Shown: positions 57,720-64,000 of the stretch, piece by piece
Numbering within the stretch: position 1 is the first letter of the stretch
Layout: every line of letters begins with the position of its first letter
Source of the DNA: Rhizopus sp. PT2906
Taxonomy: Eukaryota > Mucoromycota > Mucoromycetes > Mucorales > Rhizopodaceae
Assembly (NCBI GenBank): GCA_025529335.1
Contig: JAMYHX010000063.1
Coordinates: 1-64,000 of the forward strand
Length of the DNA: 64,000 bases
Direction: 5' to 3'
Translations under genes and position numbers: made by a program
The notes under the pieces: generated by a model
Told to the model about the DNA's origin: nothing
Seen by the model: the letters and a program-made list of their open reading frames with translations, nothing else
The model's database searches: none

Positions 57720-60058
57720 ATGGTCAATTTACCTGATACAATAGACCGCACACCCGAATATGTCAAGTTTATCAAAGACCTTAAACAATTCCACGACTCC
57801 AAAGGGTAATTATAATAGATGTTATAGATTTATGGAGACATACCAACATTTCCTATAGAACACGTTTGGTAGCTGAACCAGTGTTAGGTGGCTGTAGATT
57901 AGATCTATACAAGATATTTCGAGTCGTTGTGGCTGCAGGTGGATTTGACGAAGTGACAAAGAACAGAGGATGGAAACAAGTAGGCAACATGTTTGATCTT
58001 CGTTCGACGTGTACCAACAGCGCCTATATATTAAAAGGCGTTTATATTCGTAATTTGGTATGTTTTTGTTATGTGGTGCTGAGAATTATTTTCTAACTTC
58101 CTTGTTACAATAGCTTGGTTACGAAGAAGAAAAAGTTTGGAACAAGACATGGAATCCACCTGCAGAGCTACTTGGACCACACGCACATAGAGCTTCGACG
58201 TTGGCAGGTAAAGCATATCGACAAACAGAAAGAAAGACGCGTCCAAAGATAAAGAAACCCACGACGAACACGGATACTTCGGCAATCATCAATACCATTG
58301 TGAATAACCATGTCACTGAAAAAGACAGAATATTATTTGCTTTACAATTTGGAAGAGAATCAGATGTCGAGTGGGCTCTAAACATGATTGTCCAAAAGTC
58401 CTTTGAATGCCCTGAAAAGATCGAATTGAACCAGACACCTTTACTGTTGGACATATTCACATCAATGGCCGAGACAGGATTAATGCATCTTGCGACAGCA
58501 TACCACGCTGAAAGGCTAAACAGCAATATCCTTGATATTATGAGTAACGATCACGGCCACCACAGTAACAATAGGGAATTAGGAACCGTTCTTAAGGTTT
58601 TACACATTTTACGTAACGTATCATCTGTGAAGGAATACACTCAGATGCTCGCTCATAACCGATCTGTCAACAATGTTATCTTACAGAGCTTGGAGATTGC
58701 TATCATGATGGGCCACGTAGAGATCGGAAGACATTCCATTGATATCCTAGAAAACATTGCCCCCAACATTCATCTCATATCAAAGGAAGACCCCTTTTTA
58801 GTGTCACTGTACAAACTTGTATCATCGCATGATCGATATTTGGTTATAGGATCTATCCGTACACTTAGCTGGCTCTCTGTACGGCCTACAAATCATGCTT
58901 GTTTGATCAATAGTCCTGTTCTAGAGCCAATCGTACGGCTATTGATGGCAGACGACGAGGAATTGGTGGGTACTGTGGTAGAGTACACTCTTCAGTACGC
59001 GAAAATGTCTTCAGAATCCCGGTCGGAAGTGCTAAAGATATGTAACCACGGTATATATGCGATGTTGATAGCCTTACTCCTTACCAAGTCAAAGTACTTT
59101 TCTGCGCGATTTGTTCAGCAAGAAAGTAATACACTGTTACCCAACGCGACAAAATCTGCCAGCAACCAAGGACAGTCTAAAGTGATACCACGGGTGCCAG
59201 ATCTAACAATATACCACAATTTGGATGAACCCTATCGATGTTTAGGATGGCAAGTGCTATTGCTTATATAAAGAATAGCTAATAATGTTTGTTCAATAGG
59301 TTAAAAGACAAATTTGAAGTAGCTGAAAGAACAAGCGTCGTTTCGCTTGATGATATTTATTTGCTTTACGAAGCACGGTTCGGATTAGAAAAAGCATTAA
59401 AGATGAAGGATTTCTATACAGTGATCAAGATTGCATTTACACCTGCCCTGTCACCACAGTCTGCGCATCAAACACCCTATCCGAGTCCTACGATCGAAGG
59501 ATTGAACGTTTGTGGTATACAGATGAAAACTAGCATTCTGCAGGACCGTAAGTTTATTTATTTATTTAAAAAGGAATAATTACTAATACATATCTAGGTC
59601 CTCAAGTTGCATGTCAATGGAATGGCTGCCTACGATTATTTACGGATACATTCACACTCCAGACTCATGTGTTGTGTCACCATATGGTTTCCACGGAAGA
59701 AGAAAAGGAGTATTACTGTCAGTGGGCATCTTGTCAAGGATATGCATTGACTAGAGAAGCATTTATATCTCATTTGCAATCCCATTTCTTTACCAATGAC
59801 TATAGTCAATGCACTAGTCCTGAACTTAGTTCGTCGCCGTCTACACCATCGTCGTCATCATCTGTTGAAACAATGGATCATGTTGATTCAAATGAGTCTC
59901 AAGGTGTTGCTTTGGTTGTATGTCATTTATTAGACCTGTTATCAAATGATCCTGAAGGAGCACAGCACTTGAAATCATTTGATAAAGAATTAAACTCTGT
60001 TGCGGAATCAAGGCCTAAGCTGGCATCAAGAGTTTGGGCTATTCGTTCTAGATATTAA
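57720..60058 (+). CDS. ARID2/RSC9-like chromatin-remodeller subunit
   Basis: Subunit of PBAF/RSC-type SWI/SNF complexes. Five exons (57720-57805, 57859-58057, 58114-59249, 59300-59547, 59598-60058) give 709 aa. The N-terminal ARID DNA-binding domain reads PEYVKFIKDLKQFHDSKG...VLGGCRLDLYKIFRVVVAAGGFDEV...WKQVGNMFDL...LGYEEEKVW. A helical-repeat (armadillo-like) middle follows (LGTVLKVLHILRNVSSVKEY, LSWLSVRPTNHACLI), then an RFX-like helix block (LYEARFGLEKALKMKDFYTVIK). The C-terminus carries C2H2-type fingers (CQWNGCLRLFTDTFTLQTHVLCHH; CQWASCQGYALTREAFISHLQSH). This order is that of ARID2 and yeast Rsc9. The third intron uses a GC donor (59250). It lies directly downstream of the MYSM1-like gene on the same strand. 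Confidence 0.9.
59250..59299 (+). other. GC-AG intron
   Basis: Donor GCAAGT, acceptor CAATAG, 50 nt. It restores GW|LKDKFEV in phase; a GT donor 4 nt later shifts the frame. Confidence 0.75.
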
Positions 60059-60794
60059 ACAATATGCATTTCTCTCTCCACTTCACTTGTAGATATTTCA
60101 ATACGCACATAAATTATTATTTAAATAAAGATCAACGTCATGGTGATTGTTACCAAGGAAACCCAGAAAATATAAAGTTGAAAACGTACGAGTACTACAA
60201 GCTCTTTGTTTAAATAAGTTTCCTATTACGTATTGCTATTAACCAAGAAGTCAGCCACTTATCCTTTTTTTTTTGTAAAGTAAATAATACATAAAGGAGT
60301 TGATTGTAATATGAATAGACTCAAGGTAATTATTTCAAAACTTAGTAGCCTTGAGAGTTCATAGATTTTCTAGGGACCCGCCTGTAATTAAGCCGAGGTT
60401 AGTAACGTCAACAAATTAGAGTATTACCATTCACGGTAACGTCGCTAATTATGGTATATCCTTAATTACCTTGTACAAAAGGAAAAAATACAGAAAAAAA
60501 AAAAAAACAAGGGGAAAGGGAATGGTGATTGTGTGAAATTATCTGAAAGGGTAGAAGGGTGAACAAACAATACCGGAGTTTCCTTCCTTGCATAAACGGT
60601 ATACATTATATGTTTTTATACAAAGAGTTGGTTCAAACTATCCGTAGCTTGTATCACATCACGGGATATAAAAGGGAAGAATCAAGTATAAAAACCTAGA
60701 CTCTTTCTCCTTTTCATTTAAGCTGTCAAATAATCTTTTTCTTTTTCTTCTTCACTTCTTTCTCTTTTTATCCCAATTGCTGGTCAATTGCTCA
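60059..60794. other. Intergenic before the secreted protein
   Basis: AT-rich; holds a strong TATAAAAG at 60667-60674 and a CT-rich leader up to the ATG at 60795. No gene. Confidence 0.55.
60667..60674 (+). promoter_or_regulatory. TATA box of the secreted-protein gene
   Basis: TATAAAAG about 125 nt before the ATG at 60795; a second TATAAAAA lies near 60688. Strong core promoter. Confidence 0.5.
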
Positions 60795-61529
60795 ATGCTT
60801 ACCTTTTTGTTATTTCTTTATTTTTGCTTATTTGCTCAAGCATTCTACATAAAGACCGAATTACTGCGTGACACTGCTCAAATTCATTATGAATCCATTG
60901 TTGACACTGTCCTTGGTCAACACAATGAAAAGCTTTTACTTGAACTATCTCAAGCCATCAAAGACCCTCATCATCTTTATGAGGCTCTGAAGCCTGAAGC
61001 TGAACTCTTATTAGGGTCAGAGCCTATGCAAGGTAATCCAAATCTTTTTTGTGGTGTTGTTAATTGTCTAATTCCTTTTGTAGTCTGTGTTGCACAAATG
61101 CCTGGAATGATTGCTAATCAAATACATGAACAGAGCTCTCTGGTCTACAACCAGATCTACCCCATCTTGAAACGTCGCTGGCTTACGGCGGATAATGACT
61201 ATCATCAAATGATATCACAGTCCGTTTCGGATGAAGTAGTGGAAGATTTGTCTGACTCCTTAGAACTCCTGAATATGGATATAACGGATGATATTATTGA
61301 CACCCTTCGGGACTTTGATATGATTGGTAATATCAAGCGGTCTTTGCTGAACTGCCAATCTACGTTTTCTAATACAGTCATATCCACTCTTTGGTCTACA
61401 GCTGTTGAAAAGAAAGAAACCAAAAGTTTATTGGATTCATACAAGGCAAGATTAATATCCGATCTTCAATCTCAACTTTATTCTCGTGTCTATGAACTGG
61501 CTTCATCCATTTATCAAGATACCATTTAA
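60795..61529 (+). CDS. Secreted 244-aa helical protein, unknown function
   Basis: Single exon. The first true ATG (60795) opens a signal peptide (MLTFLLFLYFCLFAQAFYI), so the longer upstream frame with a non-ATG start was rejected. The mature part is mostly amphipathic helix, with long stretches such as YESIVDTVLGQHNEKLLLELSQ and VEDLSDSLELLNMDITDDI. It contains a hydrophobic cluster NLFCGVVNCLIPFVVCVAQM with several Cys that could be a hairpin or membrane-active region. No enzyme motif is seen. Secretion is well supported, function is not. Confidence 0.72.
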   Translation: MLTFLLFLYFCLFAQAFYIKTELLRDTAQIHYESIVDTVLGQHNEKLLLELSQAIKDPHHLYEALKPEAELLLGSEPMQGNPNLFCGVVNCLIPFVVCVAQMPGMIANQIHEQSSLVYNQIYPILKRRWLTADNDYHQMISQSVSDEVVEDLSDSLELLNMDITDDIIDTLRDFDMIGNIKRSLLNCQSTFSNTVISTLWSTAVEKKETKSLLDSYKARLISDLQSQLYSRVYELASSIYQDTI

Positions 61530-61641
61530 TGCTGGAACATTCAAGTGTAAATAACCCCCCTGACATTCCTTTGTAAATAACATAAACATATATTCATCTC
61601 CATTCATTTGTTCAAACAAATAAAAAAAATCTTTTGTGGGT

Positions 61642-63137
61642 CTACGCTTTATTAAATGATACAACACCTTTGGGTCCAACTTCGGCATAATAAGATGGAA
61701 AGCCACCTTCTGATTTTTGTGCATATCCCGGATGCTTTCTTTTAAGAGTTGTTGGAAGCACTCGTTCAGGTTCTTCTGCAGGAAATATGCTGGATTGTTC
61801 AAATAATTGGTTTGTAGAATCATTAACAGCAGCCAATGCATTCATCCTAATACACATTATTAATAAAAGAAGGGTGGCTTATTTCTTTCGCTTACAATCT
61901 TGATTTCTCCAACCGAGGTTCAACACGAGAAGCTAAATAAAAGTCACCAGGTCCTTTTAGCTTTACAAATTCCTACTTGCAGAGGTTAAAAAAAAAATAT
62001 AGCTGACAAAAGACACACATACGGGTGTACCAAGGATAAAGTTTCGAAGTGTCAAAAGTACATGATTTGCATACTGCAGCTTGGGCTGAAGTGAGGGACT
62101 ATCGACAATATTTCGAATGACTTCATACTTTCGAAGAGTAGATCGAGGAGAAGGAATTAATCTACTGTGAGCCTGAGGTTGTGTGGGGTTCGTACGCTTA
62201 TCCCACATGATCAAATTAAGAGGATTTGCCTTATACTCTTCTCCTGCTGCAAGTGAAATTCGATAGATACCACCATAATGACTAATGGCTAATGTACCAG
62301 GCCCACTCACAGAGTGAACCAACTTGTTCACAAGTCCCTGCATATAACATATAAGACACATGACCGAAAATTCGATTATCTATAACATACCGATTGATCA
62401 TGATTGACGCCTAAATCCAAAGTTACCTTTTCTGTCTTGGCTAAAAAGGCATCTCGACGTAACATATACTTGGCACTACTCTTTAACTGAATGGTTGATA
62501 TTTCGCCAAGACGCTGTGGTGCCAATAAGATATCACCAGCTGCACTCTTGGTATAATACTATTTGATGTTGGCGTTAACACTATAAATTATTCACACGTG
62601 TATCTTACTTTTTGATAAAACATGTTATCGCCCACCAGCTTTCTACCAACAGCTTTTACAGTGCTTGTGTCAAGAGATAATTTGGAAAATACTTTTGTTG
62701 AGCATGCTAATGTTGAACCAGTGGCAGCTGTAATTTCTGATTCAGGAGGAAGCTATAGGATTAACCCCATGTTAATACAATTTAATGAAATGTCATAAAT
62801 ATCGAACCTTGACTAACAAAGCGGAACCTGTTGATTGATTAGTATTTTAGTACAATTATTATTATTATTATTATTATTACTCTTTCTTACCTGGTCCAGA
62901 AGATACAACTTCGAATATAGCTTCTGTTTGGTTAGCAGTAGTGACGTCTGTAGTTTATGAGTAATGTTGTCCTTTATACCAAAAAAAAAAGGTACCTTTT
63001 CCAACTTCAGATATGGTCGCAGTAGCTCCATTGACAGTATGTTGAAATGACTTTAAGGAACGATCAACTGTTTCTGTCTTTTGTTGTTGGTTGAAAGCAA
63101 GACCAACATAGTTACGTGCAATAACACGTCTATACAT
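61642..63137 (-). CDS. AIM24: AIM24 family mitochondrial protein
   Basis: Inner-membrane protein needed for MICOS/cristae organisation in yeast. Eight exons (63137-62996, 62947-62891, 62827-62808, 62752-62609, 62558-62391, 62337-62023, 61972-61896, 61846-61642) give 375 aa. Start at MYRRVIARNYVGLAF, a mitochondrial presequence (basic, no acids). The AIM24/TRAP-like beta-fold shows as FEVVSSGPGSALLVK, MFYQKYYTKSAAGDILLA, STIQLKSSAKYMLRRDAFLA and VSGPGTLAISHYGGIYRISL. The C-terminus ends GPKGVVSFNKA. Exon 3 is only 20 nt. The intron between exons 2 and 3 carries an (ATT)n tract (62855-62880). Confidence 0.88.
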
Positions 63138-63432
63138 GTTTACAATAAAAAAGAGTGGCAGCCCCCCGAAAAAGATAAATTTATTAAACACCGCATTTCT
63201 GTCGATTTATATCCACTAAACATGTCCTATGTAAGCACCAACAAAGAGCTAAAAAGGCTGTTATCATAATATTTATTGTAATAGCGTCAACATCAAATAG
63301 AAAAGATTAAGCAGCTCATGGAAATCACTCAATTGAGGTTAGAAAGAGAGAGAGAGGGTGAATGAAATTCAATCATAAGCTGATTAAAATGTATACATAT
63401 AAAGTGAGAGAGAGAGCATTCAGGCGTTAAAG

Positions 63433-64000
63433 ATGGCAAACTGGAGTTTACAATTAGCCATTAATTCAGTGTTTGAACAAAAAAGAAATGTAGATGTTCA
63501 AAAAATCAAGACCATGTTTAACAAATATAAAGGCAAATAACAAATGTGTGCTTGTGTGCATATAAACTGACTCTTATGCTCTTTTATAGATCCACAAAGA
63601 CCAGATGCGATATCTGTAGATGGGACAATGGCCTTGTGTGAGGAACTTGGTATTGAACCAACTCAGCTTGAGTTCTTATTACTTTCACATCAACTAAATT
63701 CTGAACGAATGGGTGAATTCACCAAAGAAGGCTTTGTCAAGGGTTGCGTTGACTTGGAGGCTGATAACATAGATAAACTCAAAAAAGAACTTGAAACAAC
63801 AGTTGTAAATAACTATCGTACTGACGAAGGATTTAGAAAAGTGTATCATTATGCATTTTTATTTGGAAGACAAACTGGACAAAAGAGCTTGGGTATGCTA
63901 GATCTCTTTTCTTTTTCTTCATTCTAACACATCATGTGTGTCTAGCACTGGAAGCAGCCATTGAATTATGGAGATTATTATTATCTGATAGGTATAGCTT
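63433..64000 (+). CDS. DCN1: DCN1, cullin neddylation factor (5' part)
   Basis: NEDD8 E3-like factor that stimulates cullin neddylation. Exons seen: 63433-63532, 63590-63892 and 63946 onward; the gene runs off the window. Product so far starts MANWSLQLAINSVFEQKRNV, then the potentiating-neddylation domain: DPQRPDAISVDGTMALCEEL, LLLSHQLNSERMGEFTKEGF, KLKKELETTVVNNYRTDEGF, YHYAFLFGRQTGQKSL, ALEAAIELWRLLLSDRYS. This matches DCN1 over its PONY domain. There is no UBA domain before it. The first intron uses a GC donor (63533): the only GT alternatives come after an in-frame TAA. Divergent from AIM24, about 295 nt apart. Confidence 0.93.
63533..63589 (+). other. GC-AG intron
   Basis: Donor GCAAAT, acceptor TTATAG, 57 nt. 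It keeps MFNKYK|DPQRPD in phase; no GT lies before the in-frame TAA. Confidence 0.7.

Noticed and set aside
1..64000. CRISPR arrays, operons and ribosome binding sites
   Set aside because: The window is eukaryotic; tandem repeats seen are micro- or minisatellites without spacer structure.

Overview
The window is nuclear DNA from a fungus, most likely an early-diverging one of the Mucorales type (Mucor/Rhizopus-like). Genes are AT-rich and broken by many short introns, mostly 37-100 nt, with GT-AG borders and CTAAT-like branch points. The proteome is typically fungal. Decayed Helitron helicase and Fanzor-like (eukaryotic TnpB-like) sequences of a kind known from Mucorales lie between the genes. 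The genus cannot be fixed from sequence reading alone. All exon structures below were derived by hand from splice signals, and the exon lengths of each complete spliced model add up to an open frame.

Layout. 1-2.6 kb: no convincing gene. 2.6-7.7 kb: a GPI-type cell-wall protein, glutamate 5-kinase, a Gyp5/EVI5-like TBC RabGAP, and a small Cys-rich membrane protein divergent from it. 7.7-14.0 kb: a 6.3-kb gene desert with a (CA)n tract, degenerate repeats and an 8-bp minisatellite. 14.0-17.3 kb: cullin 1 and a convergent ankyrin protein. 17.8-18.4 kb: a decayed mobile-element N-terminal fragment. 18.6-30.1 kb: a Myb/SANT protein, an AVT-type amino acid transporter, a lineage-specific protein, a MidA/NDUFAF7-family methyltransferase, a Gyp1/TBC1D22-like RabGAP and a two-finger C2H2 regulator. 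31.7-33.4 kb: Helitron Pif1-like helicase remnant followed by a broken Fanzor-like nuclease. 33.9-45.1 kb: a tetraspan membrane protein, a WD40 protein, an EH-domain protein, an L-type lectin cargo receptor, EMC8/9, an acidic orphan, an F-box protein, RAMP4/SERP1, an orphan frame without an ATG, and a WWE-like mini-protein. 45.75-54.2 kb: PRP8, interrupted by a 459-residue intein with a LAGLIDADG homing-endonuclease domain. 55.5-64.0 kb: a MYSM1-like JAMM deubiquitinase, an ARID2/RSC9-like chromatin remodeller subunit, a secreted orphan, AIM24, and the 5' part of DCN1.

Functional links. Cullin 1, an F-box protein and DCN1 (the cullin NEDD8-ligation factor) all belong to the SCF ubiquitin-ligase system. 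Two RabGAPs, the ER lectin, EMC8/9 and RAMP4 serve the secretory pathway. The MYSM1-like and ARID2/RSC9-like genes are tandem neighbours and both act on chromatin. Gene spacing is tight, with several convergent pairs only 11-40 nt apart and one pair (lectin/EMC8) whose stop codons overlap.

The strongest finding is the PRP8 intein. Its splicing residues look intact, but Asn replaces Asp in its second LAGLIDADG motif. The second is the pair of Fanzor-like relics, one next to a Helitron helicase. Three probable GC-AG introns are also notable.
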